Origin: Pardosa pseudoannulata
Lineage: Eukaryota; Arthropoda; Arachnida; Araneae; Lycosidae
NCBI GenBank assembly: GCA_032207245.1
Contig: CM063509.1
Location: 105,888,021-105,952,020, forward strand
Reading direction: 5' to 3'
DNA: 64,000 nucleotides
The position numbers and the translations under genes are program-made. The notes under the pieces are model-generated. The model did no database searches and was not told the DNA's origin. It was given only the letters and a program-made list of their open reading frames with translations. Below are positions 1 through 11,678 of this stretch, in pieces. Numbering within the stretch: the stretch's first letter is position 1; every line of letters starts with the position of its first letter.

Positions 1-1252
1 ATATCTGTGGGAAAAAAGATCTGTGACAGCGTGTATCTCCTTTTTATTTGGAAATTTCATAAATTGTCCGCTAGGGCCATGTAGAGTTATAATTGGTCAG
101 GCCCCTTCTCTGAGGGCGTAAACCGTAGCCCCAGTGGTCAATTTAGATTAGGGGTCAAAAAGGGGAGTGCAAATTGACGAGGGAATTTTTAGCCCTTGAT
201 TTAATTTTTGAAAACCCCTGAGTATTTTCCTTACGTATGTATATACTCGTTGAATTAATATTTTATAAATTTCTGAAACTAATGTTTTAGTAATTACATA
301 ACTGTCCCTTTTATAAAGGAAATGTAGGATCTTATGTCAAATTTAACACACTGAGTACGACGTGAATCCCAAGGGACTGATAGGGGTCTTTCCATTTGAA
401 CGACGCCAGTCCCTGGAGAATATGTGTAACAGTAAACTTTCCGTAAAGTCCATTGTCAGTCACCAGGGACATATGCCACCTTAACGGAAAATTCCTTGCC
501 AGTCCCCAGAGACTGACATCGATTAAATAATTATTAATAATAAATAAATAAATAATAAATAAAATAAATTTACATTTAATTCAGTAAAAATTGTGTATAA
601 TTAATAGACGTACAAGAAAGTCGTGGTCACATCTATTGTATATAATATTCAATCTAAAGGAATTTGCCCACTTCTCTTTTTTTCTCTTTTCTCCAAATAA
701 TGCTGTTGCATATAACATATAAGATATTAAAATCTACGATGAAAGAATTTTGATAGGAACAATTTAAACAGCAGTAAACAATTTAATGAATTTCATTTCA
801 TTGAATTGAGTTGTAGATCAGCTTTCTTTAAAAATGTTCCTAATGCACAACATAACTAGCCATTTATTTGTATTATTTCACCATAAGTTTACCATTTATA
901 TAAAATAAAACTACTTATCAATTTTCGCGTGGACTCACCAATGTAGTTAGTATAATAAAATTAGTTTAAAATAAAATAAAAAATTATGAAATCAGTAAAA
1001 TTATAAAATAAAAGTTACCAAAAAAAATCCTGGAAGATAAAGCGCATATTAGAATTTTGTAAGTCCTTACCCGAGGAATTTTCCTGCCTAAAACAGATGT
1101 GTGTTCTACATTTTTTGCCAGCACTTACATTTGGGAACAAATTCTCTAATGATACTGAATAAGTCAAAAACTAAAAGAAGAAATTGTCGATAATTTGAAG
1201 TGAAATTTAGACAGACGCATCCTATTTTTAACTTGAAATGACAGTTAATTTG
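1..1252. other. No gene seen
   Basis: AT-rich sequence. At 340-530 the words CAGTCCCTGG, CAGTCACCAGGGAC and CAGTCCCCAGAGACTG recur, perhaps an old SINE or foldback. GC-richer 90-180 is unidentified. Confidence 0.5.
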
Positions 1253-1316
1253 GGGGCCCCCTTTTGATTGGGGGCCCGGGCGCTTGCCCCGTTTGACCTG
1301 TCGGAAATCAGGCCCT
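1253..1316 (-). mobile_element. Terminal fragment resembling the CAGGG-type hAT end
   Basis: Read on the - strand it begins CAGGGCCTGATTTCCGACAG and continues into a run of GGGCCCCC. It resembles the end of the hAT at 25773 (CAGGGTCTAATTAAAGCACG). No matching second end was found in the window. Confidence 0.35.
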
Positions 1317-3266
1317 GGTTTCACGATATTAAACCCTAACTTGTCCGAATACTTTCAAAAAAGAGTACCCAGTTTTATGACAAATACATTAATAGACAAT
1401 GTCTCAAACTTTGCGGTATATTGAAGAACAAGTAATGTACCTGGAACATTTGGAGACCACTAATATGATACTAAAAACGCGAAATTGGAAAGTATGATGT
1501 TTAAATTTTAAAATAAGGACGTATGACAGTTTACAGTTTTTGAGAAGTAAATTAATCACTCGGTTGGAAAAATGTCCCTTCACTGTGAAGTATATGCCTG
1601 TCTATATGTTTTCAAAACAAAAAAAAATTAAATTCATAATTTTAATAAGAGATTTATCCTTTTGAAAACCTCTTTTCCACTTAACCCTTTAAAGAACGGT
1701 GGTTTTGTAGAGAATCCACCTGTTAAAAGTTTCTTTTTTCTACTTTTTAAAAACATATGAACGATTTTTTTTAATTTTCTATGTTTATGACATTTTAAAC
1801 TTACAGCGGATAAAAACACTACACATAAATAATTTTTCCATTTGAAATATCCATGTTTAAACGGGGTTTACCCAGAAAATTCAGAAATTCGATTTATGTT
1901 CCTTGTGAGCCCAAATACTTATATTTATCCAAATAACACATAAAAATTGTTTAGCTATTTTTTTATTATGCAGTTTTAATGATAATTATTCATTGTACTC
2001 TCAGCTTAATAAAAATTTAAAAGAAAGTATTATTTTCACACAGTACAAAGGGATAGTTTTGCATTTAAACCTGCCCTCTAACCTTTCTTCCTCCCAATGA
2101 ATGCACATTTTTTTCATGTATTTTACATTTATAAGGTTCATAGGTAACATTTATAAACAAATTTCATTAAATTCTAAGAAATTTATATTAGTGACCTTTA
2201 AAGGGTTAATGTATAATAGCAAAGCATTTTTCCTAAGGATTTTTTTTTTATTTCAAATTTTATTTAAAGATTTGAAATCATTATGAGTATATATTTTTCT
2301 CATTGATGCTCTACTGTTATTAGCGAAACAGTTATATATCCAATTGTAATTTTTTTTTTCAAATATTTATTTTTGATATATTACAATAAAATTTCTGACT
2401 TACAGCTAAGCCTATTTTACGAAACTACGCAGCGATGGCAACATTACTTCCCAAGTGACTCATTGATGGTTTATGTTTTATCTGAATCATTTTTTCCTTA
2501 AACAACCAGTCGACAGCTTTAGCCATATTCATCGAATTCAAAATTGAAAACAAGTGGTATTTTGCTTTATCTTAATGGATGAACAAGGTTGTTTTTTCCC
2601 ACAAAGTTATTTTCATAGCCTCGGGTCTGTCAGAGTCAGTGCTGCAAGATCCGACCGAATTAGCTATAAAAAACGTACTTATTCTCTGGATTAGTAACAG
2701 ATCGCACTTAAAACAAAATGTCCTGTCAAATACTCTTTCTATTTAGTATTAATTCTCGAGAGAAATGATCATCAAGTGGTTCAGAAGGTTAAATACCGCT
2801 AAAAATTGAGAATATCGGTAACTCATTCTTTGAAACCCTTGCCTGTGGAATACATTTGAAAAAAACGTAGGAAAAATCGAAAAAAAAATTGTCTTTAATT
2901 TTGTTCGTTATCATCATCAAAATGTTAAGAAACAAATTATTGTTGAATAAAACAAAATTTTAAACGAAATAACTAATATTTTCAATATTTTCACATATAT
3001 CGGCAATATTAATGGATTGCAGTAATTTTTTCTCAAATTACAACAAAATAAATCAAATGACATAATTTTCTGGATAAGCATAATAAATTAATACAACAAT
3101 ATTGTTATCTATATCAACTGCCATAAATTCCATGTCCCTCAGATTCCTTCGAATTTCACAAATCAGTTACAGTATCCGAGAAATAGCGCTAAACTGCCGA
3201 ACTTTACATGGGAAAATATCTCTATCTACTGGAAAATGGCAAATTAAATATTATGCATTGAACGAA
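1317..3266. other. No gene seen
   Basis: AT-rich unique-looking sequence. Open stretches here are about 60-70 codons, low in complexity and not conserved. Confidence 0.5.
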
Positions 3267-3307
3267 CCGATTTCGGGCTTTATGGGATCGAAATACCGTT
3301 TTTGGTC

Positions 3308-3372
3308 TTGCCCGAACTGAAGTCGGGAAATACAAAATTGGCGCATTTGCGTTGCCCGAACTGTGTTCGGAC
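3308..3372. repeat. Two small hairpin motifs
   Basis: TTGCCCGAACTGAAGTCGGG and TTGCCCGAACTGTGTTCGG lie 43 bases apart, each with a 5 or 6 base stem. A related GAACCGATTTCGGGC precedes them at about 3265. Confidence 0.6.
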
Positions 3373-3811
3373 GTCGCTGCCAAGAAATTAAGTAGTTAAG
3401 GTAATTTCAATGACGACGATTTGCTTTTTGCTTCTATCCTATTAAAGCTTCTTCAACTGTATCTATAAAACAAGGAGATTTTAATCACATGCATGTATTA
3501 AATGAATATTGAATCTCCTGTTTACAGAAAACGACTTACAATTTGATGCACAATAAGTGTAATGTTATGCTGTTGTAAGATTACCATACATCCTGGACAT
3601 TTGGAGACAGTTCCCAAATTTAGATAGGTTTTTTTAATTTGTTTTCAAAAATACTTTTTATTACTTGATGAAGCGAAGAGTTCCCAGATGTAAAAATTTC
3701 TCCTATTTTTTGTTTTATAACTGAACTGCAGATTAATTTTTTTAATTATTAATTTAGGCAAGAATTTTTGAACGATAACAAGTCATTCCAGGGGATTTGA
3801 AGATCTAGAGC

Positions 3812-4490
3812 CGGGATGGGCAAACTCCGGCCCGCGGATAGAATTTTAAGTTGCCGGTCCGAGGCAAATTAAAAGAAATATATATTTATACATTATATAG
3901 CCATCTCCTTTTCTACTTTGCTTAAATATTATATCCCAAATTTATTATCTCACGCCCAGAAGATCAGCGGTATATTTGCTTCTTATATGTGAACAAGTGT
4001 TTTCAACTTTGAACCTTAGAAAGAATAATTTCAGAAGTAGACTGACAGACGAGCATTTAGCATCGTTCCTTAAAATCAGTACATCTCACTTCGAACCTCA
4101 GTATAAGGAACTTTTAAAAATGAAATCGCAATTTCATTCATCTCATTAAAATATTTAAACCGTTAGGTACTTGTATATTGTTTTTAAAATTTTAGAAAAA
4201 TTTATCTTGGCCCTCCAAATTTATTTTCTTTCGATTTTTGGGCAGCGGCCGAAAAAGTTTGTCCACAGGACCACAGGATGGTTTTGGCACAGAACTGCCT
4301 GGGCCTAGTCCTCTAGTTCTGCAATACATGGAAGTTTGGCAAAACAACATATGGATTTAATTGGCTCGAACATGGAAATAAAATATAGTAAAATAAGGGA
4401 AGGGGTGCTTGGGTTTAGGCAGGGAAAGACACAAATAAAGGTAAAATGAGTAATAAGAAGGTGAGTAAGAAAAAGTTTGTCCATCCCTTA
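3812..4490 (+). mobile_element. hAT-type transposon remnant with 8-bp target duplication
   Basis: The left end is CGGGATGGGCAAACTCC. The right end, read on the other strand, is TAAGGGATGGACAAACTTTT. They are flanked by TCTAGAGC (3804-3811) and TCTAGAGA (4491-4498), a 7 of 8 match and the duplication length of hAT elements. It carries the C-terminal part of a transposase. Confidence 0.8.
3967..4149 (+). pseudogene. hAT transposase C-terminal fragment
   Basis: An open stretch of 60 codons ends in TAA inside the hAT element. It contains CEQVFSTLNL, RSRLTDEHLASFLKIS and HFEPQYKELLKM. The family's C-terminal dimerisation domain has the pattern CE..FS......S..R..L.DEHL......I, which this follows in order. 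The preceding transposase domains are missing, because the upstream 150 bases have no matching frame. It is a dead fragment and not a host gene. Confidence 0.8.
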
Positions 4491-4732
4491 TCTAGAGATT
4501 ATATTGCTGTTGTTTTGTCTACATTTACTGGTAAAATATATTTTAAAAGAAAACAGTTTTAAACAAAATAAACTTTATATTTAAGCAGATTTTTTATTCA
4601 TACATTATTGTTAAAAGAATGACAAATCCGCTATTTTATTTTAATTACAATAAATTCAAGGTTGAGTATATAATGAAAGAAATTTTATCACACTATTGAA
4701 ATAAAAAGCTATTTCAGTTATTTAAAAGTATA

Positions 4733-5235
4733 TTAAGTCAGTAAAAGTTTTGAAGTAGGGTATTCCTGTTAGTGTCTTATGTCTCCGAATGAGTCCATCA
4801 AAATATTTTCCAGTGTCCCCAAGTTTTTCTGGGGTTCGGGGACACCGTGTGGTTTGTTCTGTAATATGGTCAACTTTTGCTGTTGATGTAAGATTAGACT
4901 GATGCCAAATCATAATTCTGAACTTTTATAGCAATCACAAAGGTGAATTAGAGAGAGTATAGTTTCAAAATTTAACACTAAATATGTTTTTAAAAAAAAA
5001 AAATAGAAAAGATAGCATCATAGAGAATTTGCTTTTCAGTCACGTGGTATAATTTTTAGAATTTTTTAAATACGAATCGGTCAGAGGGAATTATATTTTC
5101 ACCATAGGTTAACATTAAGCGAGAGAAATCCAGTACGACAGATACAAACTCATCTTAAGTGAAATAGCTATGCCAATATTTCACTCCGATATCCAAACAC
5201 AAACTCACATGTGGCTCAGTTCTCCCCTTTTGTTC
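4733..5235 (-). repeat. Duplicated block: unknown repeat, one array unit and an exon-1-like vestige
   Basis: Sequence 4733-4985 is repeated with divergence at 5247-5710. Anchors are TATTAAGTCAGTAAAAGTTT at the left and ACAGCAATCACAAAGGTGAA at the right. It is followed by one 170-bp array unit (5008-5150). Next comes 5160-5223, which matches 7590-7672 around the start of the secreted-protein gene but lacks about 17 bases including its ATG. The block is therefore a shortened tandem copy of the gene's 5' part. Confidence 0.6.
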
Positions 5236-5239
5236 ATTT

Positions 5240-5715
5240 TAAAGTATATTAAGTCAGTAAAAGTTTTGAAGTAAGGTTATTCCTGTTGGCGTCTTATGTC
5301 TCTGTGTCCTTCAAAATATTTTCCAGTGTTCCCAAGCTTTTCTACTGTTCTGATATCCCTGGCCAAAAAATATTTTGTGTTTTTCCTATCCTTAAATTTT
5401 CTACTCTTTAGTTACTGTGTTATGAACTCACGAATCCCCCATTCTATCCCCATATTTTAGTTTTTTTTTATGCTCTGCTCGTTGTCAATTTCTCTGCTTA
5501 CTGAAAGAAATCTCTGGATTAGAGGGCTAGACCCAGGCAATCCAGTTGCCCTACCATCCTGAAGGTCCTGGAGGAAGCGTAATTTGTTTTGTAATATAGT
5601 CAACTTGTGCTGTTGATACAAAGTTAGACTGATGCCAAATCGCAATTCTGAGCTTTTACAGCAATCACAAAGGTGAATTACTGAGATAATATAGTTTGAA
5701 AAATTTTAAATGTGG
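5240..5715 (-). repeat. Second copy of the unknown 250-470 bp repeat
   Basis: Matches 4733-4985 at both ends but carries about 200 extra bases in the middle (5340-5570). Both copies have open - strand stretches of about 60 codons. The two translations agree only partly, so they are not called as genes. Confidence 0.6.
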
Positions 5716-5935
5716 ACTGTTTGTAAAAGATCGTAACTATGAAGCAAATATTAGTACAACTGATGGGTTCGTGTAATTCTCAAGAGAAACTTTAAAAGTG
5801 TAAAATTCCTGTACCGTCAACAAAAAGACAGTACCTCAACATACAACCTGTAGTTATAATAGCTTGTTCAAAGGTTAGTTTAAGCACAATGAATATATTA
5901 AGACATATACGATAAAAATTGCTTTATTTACTCAC

Positions 5936-6590
5936 TCCAATCTCATCCTCGTATGGTGGAATCACTGACATCACGCATGGAACCACAAGAGCAATAACTA
6001 GAATCTGAAAATCAGAAAGTAATACATTACGGATAAATAATACAATAAGGACTAAATAATTTTCCAAAGTATCTAATTTTAAAAATCTAATTGATTAGAA
6101 TGTCTAAATGCGTTTATTCTGTCTGAAAATTAGCATTTGTAAAATGCTCTTCGAAAATTCTTCTTTCTTGCCCTGTTGTTTAATTAGTGCCATTTAATTA
6201 GCGCATTTTTACAAGTTCAACACAAAGTACCACAGGAATTCTTAATTATTAATAATTTAATAAAGATGCATTTTACTATAGATGTTAAATAACCTGTTCC
6301 AAAAAAAAATCATTCCTTAAGGGTAACAAAACTGGCTAAATCGTACGGTATAGAACCATTCTCACTGTAGAAATATTGCTTAATAATAGCAACAAGAATA
6401 TAGTAAAATCTCCATGTTTCTACAACCTGCCTAAATAGAACAAACATAATTCTTATTTTTTTCTTAAAGGGGGTTTATACCTGACATATTGGATTCAATA
6501 ATTCAATAACTTGCTCAATATTAACCTGTGGGAAAATAAAATTCCTTCTCGCCAGCTCGCATTTAAAGAATTCTTAGAATAAATAAATAA

Positions 6591-6623
<33 letters not shown>

Positions 6624-7652
6624 CGGGATAAAAAAGCAAATTCTCTAGGATACTTATTTACCCTTTTATTGAATTTATGTCTTTTAAACGCTCTTATTTC
6701 AGTTCAAAAAAGAGTATATTAAAATTTTTAAGAAATAATTTAACGCTAAATATATTTTTTAAAAAATAGAAAAGATAGCATCGTAGAGAATTTGCTTTTA
6801 AATCCCGTCGTATAATTTAAGGATTTTTTTTTAAATGCGAGCCGGTGAGAGGGAATTATATTTTCACCATAGATTAACATTAAGAGAGAAAAATCCAATA
6901 TGGCATATACAAACCCATTTTAAGGCTTTAAAAAATAGGAAAGATAACATTGTAGAGAATTTGCTTTTAAATCCCATCGTATAATTTTTAGAATTTTATT
7001 AAATGCGAACCGGTGAGAGGGAATTATATTTTCACCATAGGTTAACATTAAGAAAGAAAAATTCAATATGGCATATACAAACATATCTTAAGGCTCTTTT
7101 AAAAAAAATAGGAAAGATAGAATCGTAGAGAATTTGCTTTTAAATCCCGTGGTATAATTTTTAGAATTTTTTTAAATGCGAGCCGGTGAGAGGGAATTAT
7201 ATTTTCATATAAGTTAACATTAAGAGAGAAAAATCCAATATGGCATATACAAACGTATCTTAAAGCTTTAAAAAAAATAGGAAAGATAGCATCGTAGAGA
7301 ATTTGCTTTTAAATCCCGTCGTATAATTTTTAGAATTTTATTAAATGCGAGCCGGTGAGAGGGAATTATATTTTCCCCGTAGGTTAACATTAAGAGAGAA
7401 AAATCCAATATGGCATATACAAACGTATCTTAAAATGAAAAAAAAAATATGAAAGATAGCATCGAGAGTTTGCTTTTAAACCCTGTGGTATAATTTTTAG
7501 AAGTTTATTAAAGGCGAGCCGGTGAGAGGGAATTATATTTTCTCCTTAGGTTAAGAGAGAAAAATCCAATATGCATATACAAACCCATCCTAAGTGAAAT
7601 AGCTATGTCAATATTTGACTCCGATATCCAAACACAAACTCACCTGGTGCAT
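5936..7652 (-). CDS. First two exons of a secreted protein gene (signal peptide), 3' end not found
   Basis: Two short exons join in frame on the - strand. Exon 1 codes ATG CAC CAG at 7652..7644 and is followed by GTGAGT. Exon 2 is 6004..5936, preceded by GATTTTCAG and followed by GTGAGT. Its 23 codons keep phase 0. The joined N-terminus begins MHQILVIALVVPCVMS and continues VIPPYEDEIG, a classic signal peptide with a hydrophobic core and probable cleavage near the Ser. A TATA-like box lies about 85 bases upstream of the ATG. The 1.6 kb intron holds the 170-bp array. Downstream exons were not recognised, so the family is unknown. Alternatives are a non-coding transcript or a decayed gene. Two good donors, one acceptor and a perfect signal peptide in one frame make chance unlikely. 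Confidence 0.55.
6594..6622. repeat. (TA)n microsatellite
   Basis: About 29 bases of TA following an AAATAAATAAAT stretch. Confidence 0.95.
6740..7590. repeat. Tandem array of five ~170-bp units inside intron 1 of the secreted-protein gene
   Basis: Units anchored on GATAGCATCGTAGAGAATTT start at about 6774, 6943, 7116, 7285 and 7455, giving periods of 169, 173, 169 and 170. Each contains GAGGGAATTATATTTT and AAATCCAATATGGCATATAC. A single diverged unit is present at 5008-5150, and a fragment of the same sequence occurs at 17937-17990. Confidence 0.9.
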
Positions 7653-7699
7653 GTTTTCTACTGTGGCTCTGAAGCTATGGCGCTGCCTGTTGCTCTTTC

Positions 7700-7745
7700 T
7701 CTTTCGAATGCGGTGGTATATTTACTGCCCGCCTATTTTAAATAG
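7700..7745 (-). promoter_or_regulatory. TATA-type core promoter for the secreted-protein gene
   Basis: Read on the - strand, CTATTTAAAATAG (about 7745..7731) lies in the GC-richer segment 7640-8060. A start of transcription about 30 bases later, near 7706, would leave a 5' UTR of about 50 bases before the ATG at 7652. The surrounding segment is clearly richer in CG dinucleotides than its neighbours and includes GACGTC at 7830. Confidence 0.4.
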
Positions 7746-8104
7746 TAGCACTGCGAGCCGGTTGGGCAAATAGAAAAACTCTTCCTTTACCGGGATTTCG
7801 GAGACCGGGAAGTACTTAGCTCCGAGCGTTGACGTCGGACGGGAAAACGTGAGCACCCCCCGAGATTATAAGTGCGAACACGAGAGGAGAAAGTTCGTTG
7901 CTACGATGCTTCAGGCTCCGATGCTTCCCCAAACTACCGCGCCTTTCACTTTCTCCGCAATTCCAACTTTTTGCCGCGAGACATCCAAGTAAAAATGCTC
8001 CTGGGTTATAGTATACTTTCGCTGAAAATGCCTGGAGAATAATCACCGCTTGGAATCAGATAATCTAACGGTGGTGGTTGTTTATTTATATACTCAACGA
8101 GAAG

Positions 8105-8151
8105 ATGGTGTTTGGATGCCTGCTTTCTTTGCACTTTAAAAAGATCTCGCT
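8105..8151 (+). CDS. Possible divergent first exon
   Basis: ATG in a purine-rich context (GAAGATGG) opens 15 codons beginning MVFGCLLSLHFKKIS. A consensus donor GTAAGT follows directly at 8152. The exon lies at the edge of the GC-richer promoter segment and points away from the secreted-protein gene, so a bidirectional promoter is possible. No second exon was identified and the peptide is not recognised. Confidence 0.3.
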
Positions 8152-8159
8152 GTAAGTGG

Positions 8160-9717
8160 CTATCGATTGATATTATTTCTCGATTTTATCCTCTTAAGTA
8201 AAGAGCCTAAGGCCTCGTGATACCAAACATATCTCTTGTAATGCAAAAACTTCCCAATGAAGCCTAACCCATATGGTAATGTGACATACGTGAAACCGGT
8301 AGAAGAGTTCAGAAGTCACCTTTCTGAGTGACCAGGGAAGTAGGGTTATCGAACAAGTTCAAATCAATCAAAAATCAGTGGCCTAGGAAAGCGGATGCGG
8401 TTGGTGTGGCAATTATACCAAAAGTATATCACCGGTTCTTCGGTTGAGTAATGCGATTCTCTACCTTAGCCATTTTGTTAAGTGAAAATAGCGTACCTAA
8501 GTTATCCATTTTGATAACGCAATGTCGAAGTTTGCAGAAAAAAAACTGAGAAAACTGAGTACCATGTTAAAGGTACAGTTTGCTGGATTAGTCCCTGAAG
8601 GACGAAACTTGTAAACAATTGAGATTTCTTTAAATTGTGTTATAATAATAAGGATGCCATGCGTTAGATACTAATACTGTGAAAAAAAATTTCTTACTAA
8701 ACTGACTTATTAATAAAAAGTATTTTACACTTTTATTTTCTCATAACAAATTCATTACAAAATAATTAACTAATTAACATTTTCTTCTCTGTATTAACCA
8801 TTTAAACAAAAAGAAATGCTTTCTTAAAAAATTTCATTTTATATCGTGAGTGAACATGGGAATGGCAATTTAAACTCAGTACCGGGTACCACTAGACCTT
8901 GCTATGCCACTGCCAGTGTATTCTTTTTTTAATAAATATTCATAAACATAATGTGTTTCAGCAGATTCTGTAGTGTTTGTAAGCCTCTTTACCCTCTTCT
9001 AGAAACAGCAAAATTCGAAAACGTATAGAAAGAAAGAGTCTTTAATAAGAACTTATTAAATATGGCATTAAGATAATGAATTTGTTTACATTATGATATT
9101 AAAAGAATTGGAAATATTTTTCTTTACAAATATGATTCATACATAATTATATGTGGGTCACTTCTTGTTTGTTGAACTATTTATGAGTCTTTTTCATATA
9201 TATTTTTCCGTTGCAAGTGAAAAATTTACCTATTTTTTCTAACTTTTTCATTTGATAGGAGGATTTGTGTGGATCTGATCTATTTTACCTTCCATAATTT
9301 TATTTACTTAAAATACAGTGAATATCAGCTTTATAACGATTAAGAATCTTGTATTTCACAACATTTTTCGTATTTTTTTGTTCACTTCGACTAGACATTT
9401 CGCTAATAAATCAAAAAATTACATTTGTTTCCTGATCATTGCTATTTTTTTCATTTTTAGTTAGAGTTAACCAATAAACATAACGTAAAGATTGCTGCAT
9501 TAATCAAACAAAAATTATCTTATATTTATGTAACACCACAGTCCTGAAAAATCTTTAGACACTAAAAACATATTCAATCTGTTTTTATTTTATTAGCTGA
9601 ATCAACTGTAAAAAAAAATAGTTTTATTTCATATACGTTCTTTAATATTCTTATTAATATTGTCTTTATTTGGGAACATTTTTAAGGGTCTTATAATTTT
9701 GTAATACTCTGTATATA
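8160..9717. other. No gene seen
   Basis: The left part, 8160-8700, is a little less AT-rich and could hold an intron of the divergent transcript. The rest is AT-rich with no repeat or exon recognised. Confidence 0.45.
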
Positions 9718-9721
9718 TTAA

Positions 9722-10011
9722 CACATTCGCTGCCACTAAAAATGATATTACCATCCTCAAAAGCCGCATTACAAAACAGGGTTTTTAATCACGCACATAA
9801 AAAAATGCAAACACAAATTTTGAAATCCAACCACAAAAAATTAAAAAATAATGCTTCACTAACGTGCCGAAACAACCTCGCCGTTCAATTTCCAAAGCCA
9901 CACTAAACACAGAGCATATAACTTATCAAAGTCCGTCGCCGCGTTAGTGCGTCGTCGGCATACCAGGAGGTGCCGCTCTGACGCGCCAGTGCGTCGGTGG
10001 CAGCGAACATG
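9722..10011. mobile_element. piggyBac-type short element (290 bp)
   Basis: Flanked by TTAA at 9718-9721 and 10012-10015. Terminal inverted repeats are CACATTCGCTGCCAC and, from the other strand, CATGTTCGCTGCCAC. It has no coding capacity. Its right half recurs in opposite orientation at 31128-31340. Confidence 0.85.
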
Positions 10012-10129
10012 TTAAAAGTCAAGAAATTTGAGGCCTGAGTTCAATATTTAATTAGACTCCCTTTCAGGCAAAACAAATTCAATAATTCTAGTTAAACAAA
10101 CAAGTCCAGTAAGGCATGCTTACAGTGTT

Positions 10130-10420
10130 TGTAAAGAAAATCAGGAGACCAATTCAAAACTAGCAAAAATGTGTTCTACGCCCTTTAATTCGTCTCAGGC
10201 TTTTGAACTGCATGAACAAGACAGTATTGGTCATGACCTTATGGAGGTTTTTACTAAACCTTATGCTGTCTGTCGATGCATGAGAAGGCGGGGTGTGATG
10301 CCTTTATCCACATCAATTTTGACTTCAAAATCGGTCTTCAGGTATGCCTTTTACTTCAAGTAACGTAAGTTAATTCTAGTTATTCTCGCCAAAATAAGCG
10401 GTTTTATCACTTCATGCAAC
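10130..10420. repeat. ~285-bp interspersed repeat, copy 1
   Basis: Diverged match to 12470-12760, sharing GGTCATGA.CTTAT.GAGGTTTT, ATGCTGTCTG.CGATG and AAGC..TTTTATCACTTC. The hAT element 10421-11536 inserted at its right end. Short open frames in it are not conserved between copies. Confidence 0.7.
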
Positions 10421-10802
10421 TAGAGTTGTGAGCTGTGGAAAAAACCCGGGAAAAAACCGGGTTTTTTGGGAAGGGAATTTTGAAAATTTCCAAAACATGG
10501 GAATTTTGAAATATTTTGTTTATATTTATCCTATTCGCACAAGACAACTTTTACATTTCATAAATGATTTGATATTAATAGTTAACTGGAAACTGTAGTG
10601 AATAAAAATATAAGGAAGCCAAACAGCCAAAAAATTGAATAATTGGGATTAACTAACTATATTTGGTAAGGTATTATGTTTAGCATAAAAGTATGAGTAC
10701 ATTTTTCCTTTGAGAAATATCCAATATTTTTTATTACATAAGTATTAGTCAATAATCTGTAGTGTCACAAAACCCATAAATCATGATTTTTCTTCTATAA
10801 CA

Positions 10803-10939
<137 letters not shown>

Positions 10940-11248
10940 GTGTATGTGTGTAGAAATTGTACACACAATGTAACATTGTCATTTGATTACACCTTTAAAT
11001 GATACATGCATTGCAAAAATTTTAAATTTATTTTAAATTTAATGATTTATTTTCATATTATAAAAGGAGGGGAAAAAGTTTAACATAAAGCAATTTGCAT
11101 AATAAATAAAGACCAAAAATAATATACATAATTATTATATTAGCAATTAAAATTGAAGCAACCAGTTATGTGTTTGATAAGACTAACAGGGTCATTAATG
11201 ACATAAGTACTACTATAAAATCATTTAAATGCTCATTGGTATTATATG

Positions 11249-11249
<1 letters not shown>

Positions 11250-11303
<54 letters not shown>

Positions 11304-11333
11304 TAAAAAAGTAAAGTAAAGTATATATAAGCC

Positions 11334-11365
<32 letters not shown>
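11250..11365. repeat. (TA)n array and poly(A) run
   Basis: About 51 bases of TA, then an A-rich link, then an A run of about 26 bases ending near 11365. Confidence 0.95.
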
Positions 11366-11678
11366 TCTCTTAGAAATAATAGGCTAGTTCTTAAATAGCC
11401 ACAGTTGAAAAAATAAATGTAAACATTGTTAAAATGATTTCTTCCCAAAGTTCCCAAAAATTCCGGGTTTATTCCCCAAAATTCCCGGGTTTACTCCCCC
11501 CCCCTCTTCAAAGTTCCGGTTTTTTTTACATCTCTACATGCAACTATTTGTAGCCACTCTATAAAGAAGTTGACAAGCGTTCTGACTTTGCGGCAAAGAA
11601 GTGGCGAAAGTCAGTTTGGTGGTTTGTAAACCACTTTCGATGCAACTTTATGCATTGTATAGTTGTATTTTAAAAAAT

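Noticed and set aside
4722..5645. Two ~62-codon - strand frames (4722-4913, 5457-5645) as exon 3 of the secreted-protein gene
   Set aside because: They lie in the two copies of a repeat, agree only partly in translation, and lack convincing acceptor sites in phase with 5936.
7816..8046. 76-codon - strand frame in the GC-rich promoter region
   Set aside because: Open mainly because stop codons are rare in GC-rich sequence. It has no splice or domain support and lies upstream of the inferred TATA box.
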